Assembly (NCBI GenBank): GCA_016789865.1 | Contig: JAEUPC010000230.1 | Span: forward strand, 1 to 43,692 | From: Rubrivivax sp. | GTDB lineage: Bacteria; Pseudomonadota; Gammaproteobacteria; Burkholderiales; Burkholderiaceae_C | Length of the DNA stretch: 43,692 nucleotides | Reading direction: 5' to 3' | Program-made: the position numbers and the translations under genes | Notes under the pieces: generated by a model | The model's database searches: none | Told to the model about the DNA's origin: nothing | The model's input: only the letters and a program-made list of their open reading frames with translations | Shown: piece after piece, positions 1 through 8,347 of the stretch | Layout of the letters: every line of letters begins with the position of its first letter | Position numbering within the stretch: position 1 is the first letter of the stretch

Positions 1-1
1 G

Positions 2-865
<864 letters not shown>

Positions 866-918
866 CACCGCATCCGCCAAGCCTGCCAGTCCCGAACCCG
901 GCTCGAAGTGGCTGCCGC

Positions 919-947
919 TTGACAGCGCTCAATGCCCGCGCCATCAT
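919..947 (+). promoter_or_regulatory. Promoter of the TetR/hydrolase-glycosyltransferase operon
   Basis: A perfect -35 hexamer TTGACA at 919-924 is followed after 17 bp by CATCAT at 942-947, which matches four of six -10 positions. Transcription would begin at about 953-955, inside the palindrome at 951-973, so a bound repressor would block initiation. Prediction is from motif match only. Confidence 0.55.
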
Positions 948-950
948 TTA

Positions 951-973
951 AACAGATGTTTAGAACATGCGTT
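951..973. promoter_or_regulatory. 23-bp palindromic operator, probable TetR binding site
   Basis: The left arm AACnnATGTT (951-960) and the right arm AACATnnGTT (964-973) are mirror images around a 3-bp centre; sixteen positions (eight symmetric pairs) agree. It overlaps the predicted transcription start and the annotated ATG at 967, an arrangement expected for an autoregulated TetR repressor. That the neighbouring TetR protein binds it is inference. Confidence 0.65.
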
Positions 974-1695
974 CAAACACCCGTGCACCCAAGTCCTCCG
1001 CATCCACCCCGCGCGCCGGCGTGCCGCGGAAACCCGCCCCGCGGCTGGTGGCCGATGCCAACGTCGGCGACACCAAAGGCCGCATCCTCGATGCGACCTT
1101 TCGCTGCCTGGCCACGCGCGGCTATGCGGCGCTGCGTGTCCGCGATATCGCCGAAGAGGCTGGTGTGAACGTCGCCTTGATCAACTATCACTTCGGCAGC
1201 AAGGACCAGCTGGTGCTGGACGTGCTGGATGCGGCCAATGAGAAGCTGCTGGATCGGCAGCGTCAGATGTACCGGGGCAAGGTCGGGTTCGCGGCGAAGT
1301 GGGCCGAGGCCCGGCGCTTCTACGAGAGCGACCTCGCGTCAGGTTTCGTGCGGGTTCAGGCAGAGCTGATGGCGGCCGCGTACGCGAACCCTTGGCTGAA
1401 GGAACACGTCACGCCCAGGGTGGCGGCTTGGGGCAACCCGATCCACGAAACGGTCCGGGAGATCTTCGAAGAAATGGCGGCCCAGGGCGTCGCGCTGCCG
1501 CAGGCGATCACGCCGGAGGTGGTCACCAACTGGGTGTGCAACTTCTGGATCGGCATGGAGGTCGGCGACTTGCTTGGGGGGTGGTCCCCGCCCGAAAGGG
1601 CCAACGCAAAGGCGCTGACCGCCGTACAAGAGCTACTCGACTCATTGGATGCCCGCGCTGCGAAGCGGCTCCCGGCCAGGAGGACAAGGAGATGA
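967..1695 (+). CDS. TetR-family transcriptional regulator
   Basis: A 242-residue protein with a helix-turn-helix at about residues 36-82 (core VRDIAEEAGVNVALINYHFG), the pattern of TetR N-terminal domains, followed by an all-helical ligand and dimer domain. The ATG at 967 has no ribosome binding site and lies inside the operator palindrome, immediately downstream of the promoter. Translation is therefore either leaderless or starts at an in-frame GTG at 1021 or 1048, both still upstream of the DNA-binding domain; the first ~27 residues are Arg/Pro/Ser-rich and look non-domain. The stop overlaps the next start (ATGA at 1692-1695), so the regulator is translationally coupled to the hydrolase-glycosyltransferase. 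Its likely job is repression of this small operon in response to an unknown ligand. Confidence 0.9.
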   Translation: MRSNTRAPKSSASTPRAGVPRKPAPRLVADANVGDTKGRILDATFRCLATRGYAALRVRDIAEEAGVNVALINYHFGSKDQLVLDVLDAANEKLLDRQRQMYRGKVGFAAKWAEARRFYESDLASGFVRVQAELMAAAYANPWLKEHVTPRVAAWGNPIHETVREIFEEMAAQGVALPQAITPEVVTNWVCNFWIGMEVGDLLGGWSPPERANAKALTAVQELLDSLDARAAKRLPARRTRR

Positions 1696-3851
1696 AGCAT
1701 TCAATACCTGCAAGTCTCGCGCGAGTTGTCGGAGAGCTGCCGGAACCGGGCCTACTGCCCGAAGAGCACCGTAGTCCGTTTGAAACGGTCGAGCCGGCCA
1801 CCGAAGGGTTCGTCGACCACGATGGCGTGAAGGTCGCCTACTCGACCTGGGGAACAAGCAGGCCCTGGCTGGCCTTTGCGCCGTTCTTCCAGTTCGGCCA
1901 CATGCGAGGGCTTCGGGCTGTCGTGCCCACCCTGGGGCGTCGATTTCGGGTGATCACCATCGATGGGCTCGGCAACGGTCGATCTGATCGCCCCCAGGAT
2001 CCTGACGCCTACGGTTTCGAGCGAATCTATCAGGGCTTCGTCGCGGTGCTCGACGTCCTTGGGGTCGACCGTGTCGCCCTGGTTGGCATCTCTGCGGCCG
2101 CCCAGCTCGCGATTCGCTTCGCCGGCGAGTACCCTGAGCGTGCCACTCATCTGCTGGTTTGCGGCGGCCTGCCGCACATGCGACTGGACAACGAGAAGTT
2201 CGCTGCCGCGGCCGAACGGGACATCGCGCGGATGCTCGAAGACTGGCCTCGCTACCTCGACGAGTTCATGACCGCCGCGGCAACCGAGCCGCACTCGACG
2301 AAGGTATTCGAGGATGGAGTCCGCCACGCGTGGGCCACCAACGCGCAGGTCATCGAGAAGTGTCGGCGGGGTTGGTTGGGTACCGACGTGCGCGTGTTCG
2401 CCACGCAAGTGAGCTGCCCAACGCTGATCATCCACGGCGATCACGATGCGACGGTCCCACTGGCGCTGGGCAAGTCAATCGGCAAGCTGATCCCTCACGC
2501 TCGTATGTTGACGATCGGGGCGGGCGGGCACTTGCCTTTCTCCCGCGATCCGGTGCAGTTCATTCGTGCGGCAACCGAGTTTGTCATCGGCCCGATGACC
2601 GAGCGCACCTGGGTCCGCTCCCTGAACCGCAAGAAGCGCGCCCTGTTCATCTCCAGCCCCATCGGCCTGGGCCACGTGCAGCGCGACCTGGCCATCGCGC
2701 GCGAGTTGCGCAAGCTGCATGGCGACGTCGAGATCGACTGGTTCACCGTCGACCCCGCTGCCCGGTATCTGCTCAACGAAGGCGAACGGCTGCACCCGGC
2801 GACCGAGAAGCTCGCCAACGAGAGCCGCCACTTCGAAAGCGTGGCCGGCGAGCACGACCTCAACGCCTTCTTCGCGCTGCGCACGATGGACGAGGTAATG
2901 ACGGCCAACTTCATGACCTTCGCCGATCTCATGGAAGCCGAGCACTACGACCTCGTCATCGGCGACGAAGCCTGGGACGTGGACTACTACTACCACGAGA
3001 ACCCGGAGTTGAAGCGCCAGCCGTTCGTCTTCCTCACCGACTTCGTCGGCTGCGTGCCGATGAACAAGGAAGACGAGCGCGAGGCCTACCTGTGCGCCGA
3101 CCGCAATGCGCAGATGCTCGAGCACGTGGGGCGCTACCCGTACCTGCGCGACCGCGCCATCTTCGTGGGCAATCGCGACGACGTGGTCGAAGACCCGTTC
3201 GGCCCCGGCCTGCCCGGCATTCGCGAGTGGACCGACCGCAACTTCTGCTACTGCGGCTACTGCCTGCCGTTCGACCCCGCGGCGCTGGCCGATACCGAGC
3301 GGCTGCGCGCCCGGCACGGCTACCGGCCCGACGAGAAGGTGGTCATCGCGTCGGTGGGCGGTACTGCCGTCGGCCGGCCGCTGCTGCAGCGCATCGCCGC
3401 GGCGTTCCCGCGCATGAAGGCCGCGGAGCCCGGGCTGCGGCTGGTGCTGGTCACCGGCCCGCGGCTGCCTGCCGACACCTTTGCCGAGCAACCCGGCCTG
3501 GAGGTGCGCCCCTATGTCCACAACTTGTATGAACACCTGGCCTGCTGCGACCTTGCGCTGGTGCAGGGTGGGTTGTCCACTTGCATGGAGCTGGTGGCCA
3601 CCGGGCGCCGGTTCCTGAGCTTTCCGCTGCGCAACCACTTCGAACAATGCGTGCACGTGCGCCGGCGCTTGTTCAACTACGGGGCCGACCACAGCGTGAA
3701 CTACCACGAGACCACGCCCGACGAACTGGCCGACCGCGCGCTGCAGGCGATGCACCGGCCGGTGCGATACCGGCCGGTGGAGACCGACGGCGCGGCGCGC
3801 GCCGCGGCGCGCATCGCCGAAGTGCTGGAGAACCGGTGGTGGGCGAGGTAG
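1692..3851 (+). CDS. Fused alpha/beta hydrolase - MurG-like glycosyltransferase
   Basis: Start ATG 1692 follows a good ribosome binding site (AAGGAG) and overlaps the tetR stop. The 719-residue product has two enzymes in one chain. Residues ~35-300 are an alpha/beta hydrolase: nucleophile Ser134 in VGISAAA, candidate acid Asp250 or Asp252 in HGDHDATV, and base His280 in GAGGHLPF. Residues ~315-719 are a GT-B glycosyltransferase of the MurG/family-28 or GT1 type: RALFISSPIGLGHVQRD with the Gly-rich loop at 325-328, and the C-terminal donor-site motif QGGLSTCMELVATGR at 625-639. No signal peptide or membrane segment is visible, so it is probably cytoplasmic. Third-position G/C is visibly lower in the hydrolase half than in the transferase half. 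Substrate is unknown; a glycosylated lipid or secondary metabolite is a guess. I recall similar fusions in Actinobacteria but cannot verify it here. Confidence 0.85.
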   Translation: MKHSIPASLARVVGELPEPGLLPEEHRSPFETVEPATEGFVDHDGVKVAYSTWGTSRPWLAFAPFFQFGHMRGLRAVVPTLGRRFRVITIDGLGNGRSDRPQDPDAYGFERIYQGFVAVLDVLGVDRVALVGISAAAQLAIRFAGEYPERATHLLVCGGLPHMRLDNEKFAAAAERDIARMLEDWPRYLDEFMTAAATEPHSTKVFEDGVRHAWATNAQVIEKCRRGWLGTDVRVFATQVSCPTLIIHGDHDATVPLALGKSIGKLIPHARMLTIGAGGHLPFSRDPVQFIRAATEFVIGPMTERTWVRSLNRKKRALFISSPIGLGHVQRDLAIARELRKLHGDVEIDWFTVDPAARYLLNEGERLHPATEKLANESRHFESVAGEHDLNAFFALRTMDEVMTANFMTFADLMEAEHYDLVIGDEAWDVDYYYHENPELKRQPFVFLTDFVGCVPMNKEDEREAYLCADRNAQMLEHVGRYPYLRDRAIFVGNRDDVVEDPFGPGLPGIREWTDRNFCYCGYCLPFDPAALADTERLRARHGYRPDEKVVIASVGGTAVGRPLLQRIAAAFPRMKAAEPGLRLVLVTGPRLPADTFAEQPGLEVRPYVHNLYEHLACCDLALVQGGLSTCMELVATGRRFLSFPLRNHFEQCVHVRRRLFNYGADHSVNYHETTPDELADRALQAMHRPVRYRPVETDGAARAAARIAEVLENRWWAR

Positions 3852-3929
3852 GGCGGGAGGCGATCGCGCCATGACGAACTGCCGATGCAAGGAGACCCTG
3901 GGCCGCTCGGCCCGGCGCCTGCGATAGAC

Positions 3930-3946
3930 GCCCGCCGCCGGCGGGC
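3930..3946. terminator. Hairpin after the hydrolase-glycosyltransferase gene
   Basis: A 7-bp perfect stem GCCCGCC/GGCGGGC with loop GCC lies in the 208-bp gap between the fusion gene and the secreted-protein gene. A second, smaller hairpin GGGCC/GGCCC is at 3900-3913. There is no T-run, so it may only attenuate transcription. Confidence 0.3.
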
Positions 3947-4059
3947 CTGGTTCGTCGCACTTCCTTCAAACAACCTTCGGCGTCGGCCGACGAGTCGGCA
4001 CGCGTTGCTGCGCGCGCCTCGGCCGCGCCCATGCCCGTTCACGGGCTGGGAGACACCTC

Positions 4060-4575
4060 ATGGCATTTCTCTTCGAGCGATTTCCGCTGCTGCGCCGCGC
4101 CGCGGCCCTGCCCCTTGCTGCGTGGGCCTGTGTTGCCCTGGCTCAGACCCCGCCCGACGCCGTCATCGACCTGCCCGCCGGCCTGGCCTGCCCGGGCTTC
4201 GACCTGCGGCTGGAAGTGCGCGGCGGCTTGCAGCAGAACCGCCTGTTCACCGACCGCGCCGGCAACCCGGTGCGCTTCATCGCGGCCGGCCGCGGTTCGC
4301 AGCTCACGCTGATCAACCTGGCGAGCGGCAGCTCGCTGACCTTGCGGCCCAATGGCGCGGTCTCGAATGTCGTCTTCAACCCCGACGGCACGCAGACGCT
4401 GAGCGCCACCGGGCACAACCTGATCATCATGTTCCCCACCGACAACCCGGCCGGGCCGACCACGGTGCAGTACATCGGTCGCGTGCTGCTGACCGTCAGC
4501 GCTGATGGCAGCAACATGTTCACGTTCCGCCAGGTCAGCGGCACGCGCAACGACATCTGCGCGTTGCTGTCGTAG
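4060..4575 (+). CDS. Small secreted protein with two conserved-looking cysteines, function unknown
   Basis: The 171-residue product begins with an Arg-containing n-region and a hydrophobic stretch ending at about residue 28 (ACVALAQ), a standard Sec signal peptide. The mature ~140-residue domain is rich in beta-prone, Gly/Asn/Thr segments (RPNGAVSNVVFNPDGTQTL, TGHNLIIMFPTDNPAGPTT) and has only two Cys, at 44 and 167, close to its ends, which could form one disulfide. No catalytic motif is recognisable. GGGAGA lies a suitable distance upstream of the ATG. The protein sits between the hydrolase-glycosyltransferase and the methyltransferase on the same strand. I recall secreted proteins of this pattern (N-terminal ACP.FDL, C-terminal DICALLS) in Actinobacteria, but treat that as unverified. 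Function unknown. Confidence 0.75.
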   Translation: MAFLFERFPLLRRAAALPLAAWACVALAQTPPDAVIDLPAGLACPGFDLRLEVRGGLQQNRLFTDRAGNPVRFIAAGRGSQLTLINLASGSSLTLRPNGAVSNVVFNPDGTQTLSATGHNLIIMFPTDNPAGPTTVQYIGRVLLTVSADGSNMFTFRQVSGTRNDICALLS

Positions 4576-4596
4576 CTGCGCCAGGAGGACACCCAC

Positions 4597-5643
4597 ATGG
4601 ACATGGCAAAACTGCAAGACTTCATGGGCAAGCTGGTGGTGGACCTGGGCGGTGCCACGCTGGCGGCCAACATGCTGATCGGCGAGGAGCTGGGCCTGTA
4701 CCGCGCGATGGCCGACAGCGAGCCGGTGACGCCGGCACAGCTGGCCAGGAAGACCGGCTGCCACGAGCGGCTGGTGCGCGAGTGGCTCAGCGGCCAGGCG
4801 GCCGCCGGCTACATCGAGCACAAGGAAGGCGCCTTCCGCCTGCCGCCCGAGCAGGCACTGGCGCTGGCGGTGGAGGACTCGCCGGTGTTCATGGCCGGCG
4901 GCACCTCGGCCATCGCAGCGATGTTCCTCGACAAGGACAAGATCGTCGCGGCGATGCGCGGCAACGGCGCCATCGCCTGGGGCGACCATCACCCGTGCCT
5001 GTTCAAGGGGGTGGAGCGCTTCTTCCGCCCGGGGTACCGCGCGCACCTGGTGGCCGAGTGGCTGCCGGCACTGGAGGGCGTGGTGCCCAAGCTCGAAGCC
5101 GGAGCGAAAGTGGCCGATGTGGGGTGTGGCCACGGCGCCTCGACGGTGATCATGGCGCAGGCCTATCCCAAGTCGCGCTTCCACGGTTTCGATTACCACG
5201 AACCTTCCATTGCCACCGCGCGGCAGCGCGCCGAAGAAGGCGGCGTGGCCGATCGAGCCCGCTTCGCCACGGCCACCGCCAAGGGCTACGCGGAACGCGA
5301 CTTCGACCTCATCTGCTTCTTCGACTGCCTGCACGACCTAGGCGACCCGGTGGGCGCCGCGCGCCACGCGCTGCAGGCGCTGAAGCCCGGCGGCAGCGTG
5401 CTGCTGGTGGAGCCCAACGCGGGCGACTCGCTGGACGAGAACATCAACCCGGTGGGGCGCTTCTTCTACGCGGCTTCCACGTGCCTGTGCACGCCAAACT
5501 CACTCTCTCAGGAAGTGGGCCTGGCGCTGGGCGCGCAAGCCGGCGAGGCGCGGTTGCGCAAGGTGTTCCTGGAGGCCGGCTTCGACATCTTCCGGCGCGC
5601 GACGCAGACGCCGTTCAACTTGATCCTGGAGGCGAGGAAGTAG
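4597..5643 (+). CDS. Winged-helix/SAM-dependent methyltransferase, Rv2258c-like
   Basis: A 348-residue class I methyltransferase starting after a strong AGGAGG site. Residues ~15-85 form a winged-helix domain (TPAQLARKTGCHERLVREWLS) like the dimerisation domains of O-methyltransferases and of mycobacterial Rv2258c. The Rossmann core follows with SAM motif I VADVGCGHGAS at ~172-182, an acidic FHGFDYHEPS strand end near 198, and the motif FDLICFFDCLHDLGDP near 240. The C-terminal part resembles the same family. The start lies 21 bp after the secreted-protein stop, consistent with one transcript. The substrate is unknown; with the upstream glycosyltransferase and hydrolase, modification of a common small molecule or lipid is a reasonable inference only. 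Confidence 0.88.
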   Translation: MDMAKLQDFMGKLVVDLGGATLAANMLIGEELGLYRAMADSEPVTPAQLARKTGCHERLVREWLSGQAAAGYIEHKEGAFRLPPEQALALAVEDSPVFMAGGTSAIAAMFLDKDKIVAAMRGNGAIAWGDHHPCLFKGVERFFRPGYRAHLVAEWLPALEGVVPKLEAGAKVADVGCGHGASTVIMAQAYPKSRFHGFDYHEPSIATARQRAEEGGVADRARFATATAKGYAERDFDLICFFDCLHDLGDPVGAARHALQALKPGGSVLLVEPNAGDSLDENINPVGRFFYAASTCLCTPNSLSQEVGLALGAQAGEARLRKVFLEAGFDIFRRATQTPFNLILEARK

Positions 5644-5668
5644 GCAAGCGGGAGGAGGCAGCAGGGGG

Positions 5669-5698
5669 CTGGCGCCGGGGCTGCGACCCCGGCGCCAG
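5669..5698. terminator. Bidirectional terminator hairpin 1
   Basis: A perfect 12-bp stem CTGGCGCCGGGG/CCCCGGCGCCAG with loop CTGCGA lies between the convergent methyltransferase (ends 5643) and SDR (ends 5739) genes. It has no T-run. It is followed directly by a second hairpin. Confidence 0.6.
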
Positions 5699-5728
5699 GC
5701 ATCCCGCCGCGCCGCGGGGCGGGATGCC
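5698..5728. terminator. Bidirectional terminator hairpin 2
   Basis: A perfect 11-bp stem GGCATCCCGCC/GGCGGGATGCC (5698-5708 and 5718-5728) around a 9-nt loop. It abuts hairpin 1, so the convergent gene ends are separated by tandem stem-loops. Confidence 0.6.
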
Positions 5729-5738
5729 AGTCTCTCCG

Positions 5739-6491
5739 TCAGTGAATGTGGCTGCCGCCGTTGATGTCGATCTCGCTGCCCGTCACGTAGCTGGAGAGAT
5801 CGCTGGCCAGGAACAGCGCGCAGCCGGCCACTTCGTGCGCGTGGCCCACGCGGCCCATCGGCACGCTGGCGATGATCTGCGCCATGCGTTCCTGCGTCAT
5901 CAGCGCGCCGGCGATGTCGGTATCGATGTAGCTCGGGCAGATGGCGTTGACGCGGATGTTGTCGGGGCCGAGTTCGCGCGCGGTGGCCTTGGTGTAGGCG
6001 AGCACCGCGCCTTTGGCCGCCGAGTAGTGGCTGCCGCCGAACACCCCGCCGCCGCGCTGCGCGCTCACGCTGGCCAGGTTGACGATGCTGCCGGCGCGCT
6101 GCTTGCGCATCGGCGGCACCACGGCCTGCGTCATGTACAGGGTGCCGCGCATGTTGATGTCGAAGATGCGGTCGTAGGTGGCGTCGTCCACCTCCATCAG
6201 GCGCTGCGGGCTGGTGATGCCGGCGATGTTGACGAGCACGTCGATGCGCCCCCAGGCGGCCAGCGCCTGAGCGGCGGCGGCCATGCAGTCGGCGCGCCTG
6301 GTCACGTCGCAGCCGGTGTTCAGGTGCCCGCTGCCGGGCAGCGTGGCCGCCGCCGCGGCGGCCTGTTCGGTGTTCAAGTCGCTGATCTGCACCCTGGCGC
6401 CGTGCTCGGCGAAGAGCCTGGCACAGGCGAGGCCCAGGCCGCGCGGGCTGGCGGCGCCGGTGATGAGGACAGTGCGGTCTTTGAGCAGCAT
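5739..6491 (-). CDS. SDR-family NAD(P)-dependent oxidoreductase
   Basis: A 250-residue classical short-chain dehydrogenase. The cofactor loop TGAASPRGLG is at 11-20 and the catalytic set is Ser141, Tyr156 and Lys160 (HYSAAK). It carries the usual C-terminal signature FLASDLSSYVTGSEIDINGG. The NVLVNIAG-type motif reads DVLVNIAG near 84-91. It is the last gene of the leftward tetronate operon, 30 bp after the second beta-hydroxyacid dehydrogenase, and its end meets the convergent double hairpin. In this setting it probably oxidises a sugar acid, polyol or aldose, but the exact substrate cannot be read from sequence. Several SDR families (glucose, galactitol or gluconate dehydrogenases) would look similar. 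Confidence 0.88.
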   Translation of the reverse strand: MLLKDRTVLITGAASPRGLGLACARLFAEHGARVQISDLNTEQAAAAAATLPGSGHLNTGCDVTRRADCMAAAAQALAAWGRIDVLVNIAGITSPQRLMEVDDATYDRIFDINMRGTLYMTQAVVPPMRKQRAGSIVNLASVSAQRGGGVFGGSHYSAAKGAVLAYTKATARELGPDNIRVNAICPSYIDTDIAGALMTQERMAQIIASVPMGRVGHAHEVAGCALFLASDLSSYVTGSEIDINGGSHIH

Positions 6492-6521
6492 GGTCGGTCT
6501 GCGTTCAGTGTCGGTTGTCCG

Positions 6522-7448
6522 CTAGGTGCGTTCGGCCGCCGCCGGCGGCACGCCGTTCAGCGCGGCGATGAAGTCGGCCAGCATCGGCACGTAGCGCTCG
6601 CCCTGGCCGGCGGCCTCCATCGCCGCGAAGCTGTTCTTCACGCCGGCCTGCAGCGGGTTGACGGCACCCAGCTCGCCGGCCATCGCCGCGAGGTAGCGCA
6701 TGTCCTTGTGCGCGTTGGCGATGGTGAAGCGGTGCGCGTTCTCGTCGCCGGCGAGCGACCACTGCATGAAGGTGTCGTAGAAGGGGCTTCTCATGCGGCC
6801 CGAGCCGATGACCGAGTGGAACTGCTGTACCGACAGCCCCGCCTTGCGCGCGATGGCCAGGGCCTCGGCGAACAGCGCCGCGTAACCCATCGCGACGAAG
6901 TTGTTCACGAGCTTCATCTTGTGCCCCAGGCCCACGGGGCCGAGGTGCACCACGTTGCCGGCCCAGCAGCGCAGCACGGGTTCGATGCGTGCGAAGACCT
7001 CGGGCGCGGCGCCGACCATGGTGTCCAGCGTGCCGGCTTCGGCCTCCTTGGGCGTGCGCGACAGCGGCGCGTCGGCGAAGTGCACGCCGCGCGCCGCGCA
7101 CTCTTCGGCCAGCGCCAGCGTGGACACGGGGTTCGAGGTGGAGCAGTCGATGATCACCATGCCCGCCCGCGCGCCGGACAACAACCCCTGCTCGCCGCGC
7201 ACGTTGGCTTCCACCTGCGGCGAGCCGGTGACGCACAGGTGCACGATGTCGCACTGCGCCGCCAGTTCCTTCGGCGACGTGGCCTCGCGGGCGCCGAGGG
7301 CTTTCAGGCGTTCCACCGGCTCGCGGTTGCGGTGGCCGAGGATGACCAGCGGGTGGCCCTTGGTGACGAGGTTCTTGGCCATGCCGGCGCCCATCAGGCC
7401 GACGCCGATGAAGCCGATGGTGGGCTTGTGGGCTGCTGCGGTGTTCAC
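6522..7448 (-). CDS. Beta-hydroxyacid dehydrogenase (3-hydroxyisobutyrate dehydrogenase family)
   Basis: A 308-residue member of the family that includes 3-hydroxyisobutyrate and tartronate-semialdehyde dehydrogenases. The NAD(P) loop is GFIGVGLMGAGMAKNL (12-27), and the catalytic Lys179 lies in GLGHKMKLVNN with the following Asn pair. The substrate loop, normally DAPVSGG, is here DAPLSRTPKEAEAGT (126-140), a marked departure that should change the substrate carboxylate pocket. It overlaps the ltnD stop by 4 bp, so the two are translationally coupled and probably act on related hydroxyacids. It may oxidise a second tetronate or reduce a semialdehyde. Family is firm, substrate open. Confidence 0.87.
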   Translation of the reverse strand: MNTAAAHKPTIGFIGVGLMGAGMAKNLVTKGHPLVILGHRNREPVERLKALGAREATSPKELAAQCDIVHLCVTGSPQVEANVRGEQGLLSGARAGMVIIDCSTSNPVSTLALAEECAARGVHFADAPLSRTPKEAEAGTLDTMVGAAPEVFARIEPVLRCWAGNVVHLGPVGLGHKMKLVNNFVAMGYAALFAEALAIARKAGLSVQQFHSVIGSGRMRSPFYDTFMQWSLAGDENAHRFTIANAHKDMRYLAAMAGELGAVNPLQAGVKNSFAAMEAAGQGERYVPMLADFIAALNGVPPAAAERT

Positions 7449-8347
7449 TTCTTCGGCCCTCCGACCTGCGGCCCGTTCAGCGCGCGATAGGCGCGGATCA
7501 CCTGGCTGTCATCGGCCGCGCCGTGGCCCAGGCCGCTGGCGGCCAGGAACATCTGCATCGCCGCGGCGGCCAGCGGCAGGCCCTGGCGCATCTGCGTGCC
7601 CTGGCCGAGCACGATGCCCAGATCCTTGACGAAGATGTCCACGGCGCTCGTCACCGGCGGCGCGTCGATCATCATGCGCGGGCCGCGGTCGCCCCACATC
7701 CAGCTGTTGCCGGCGCTCACCGAGATGATCTCGTGCATCGTCTGCTTGCTGACGCCGGCGCGCTCGGCCACATGCATGGCCTCGGCGGCGGCGGCGATGT
7801 GCACGCCGCACAGGAGCTGATTGATCATCTTCGCGGTGCTGCCCTTGCCGGCCTCGCGGCCGACATCGAAGATGCGCTTGCCCACCGCTTCGAGCACCGG
7901 GCGGGCGCGCGCGAGCGTGGCCTCGGCGCCGCTGACCATGATGGTGAGCCCGGCCGCCTTGGCGCCGGCGACGCCGCCGCTGACGGGCGCGTCGAGCATC
8001 TCGAGGCCCATCTGTGCGAGGCGCGCCGCGGTGCGCGCCGCCAACGCGGGCGGCTGCGTGCAGGCGGCCACGACGAAGGCGCCTCCTTCGACGTTCGGCA
8101 GGGCGGCCGCGGCGCCATGCTCGAACAGCACCGCCTCGGCCTGCTCGCCGCTGACGACCATCAGCCACAGCAGCTCGGCGCCCCGGGCCGCCTCCGCCGC
8201 AGAAGCGGCGGCGCGGCCTCCGGCGGCCACCAGGCTGTCGGCGGCGCCGGGCCGCACATCGAAGCCGGTGACTTCGTGCCCGGCCTTCAGGAGGTTGATG
8301 GCCATGGGCACGCCCATCGCGCCCAGACCGACGAATGCAATGCGCAT
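7445..8347 (-). CDS. ltnD: L-threonate dehydrogenase (LtnD)
   Basis: A 300-residue beta-hydroxyacid dehydrogenase with the NAD loop FVGLGAMGVPMAINL (5-19), substrate loop DAPVSGGVAGAK (119-130) and catalytic Lys173 in KGSTAKMINQLL. The C-terminal half contains GVHIAAAAEAMHVAERAGV and SAGNSWMWGDRGPRM, followed by SAVDIFVKDLGIVL, which I recognise as typical of LtnD. LtnD oxidises L-threonate to 2-oxo-tetronate with NAD. The assignment is strengthened by otnK, otnC and denD on the other side of the divergent promoter. It begins 119 bp after the ABC permease and is followed with a 4-bp overlap by a second dehydrogenase. A GarR-like or 2-hydroxy-3-oxopropionate reductase role is the alternative, but the DUF1537 kinase context favours threonate. 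Confidence 0.82.
   Translation of the reverse strand: MRIAFVGLGAMGVPMAINLLKAGHEVTGFDVRPGAADSLVAAGGRAAASAAEAARGAELLWLMVVSGEQAEAVLFEHGAAAALPNVEGGAFVVAACTQPPALAARTAARLAQMGLEMLDAPVSGGVAGAKAAGLTIMVSGAEATLARARPVLEAVGKRIFDVGREAGKGSTAKMINQLLCGVHIAAAAEAMHVAERAGVSKQTMHEIISVSAGNSWMWGDRGPRMMIDAPPVTSAVDIFVKDLGIVLGQGTQMRQGLPLAAAAMQMFLAASGLGHGAADDSQVIRAYRALNGPQVGGPKK

Noticed and set aside
967-5643. The cassette as part of an integron, transposon or genomic island with visible ends
   Set aside because: No integrase, transposase or flanking direct repeat is seen. The foreign-looking content may be real, but a boundary cannot be drawn from this window.
4782-7490. A 902-codon open frame on the plus strand
   Set aside because: It crosses the methyltransferase and the antisense of the SDR and dehydrogenases, has Arg/Gly-rich low-complexity content, and no family motif.
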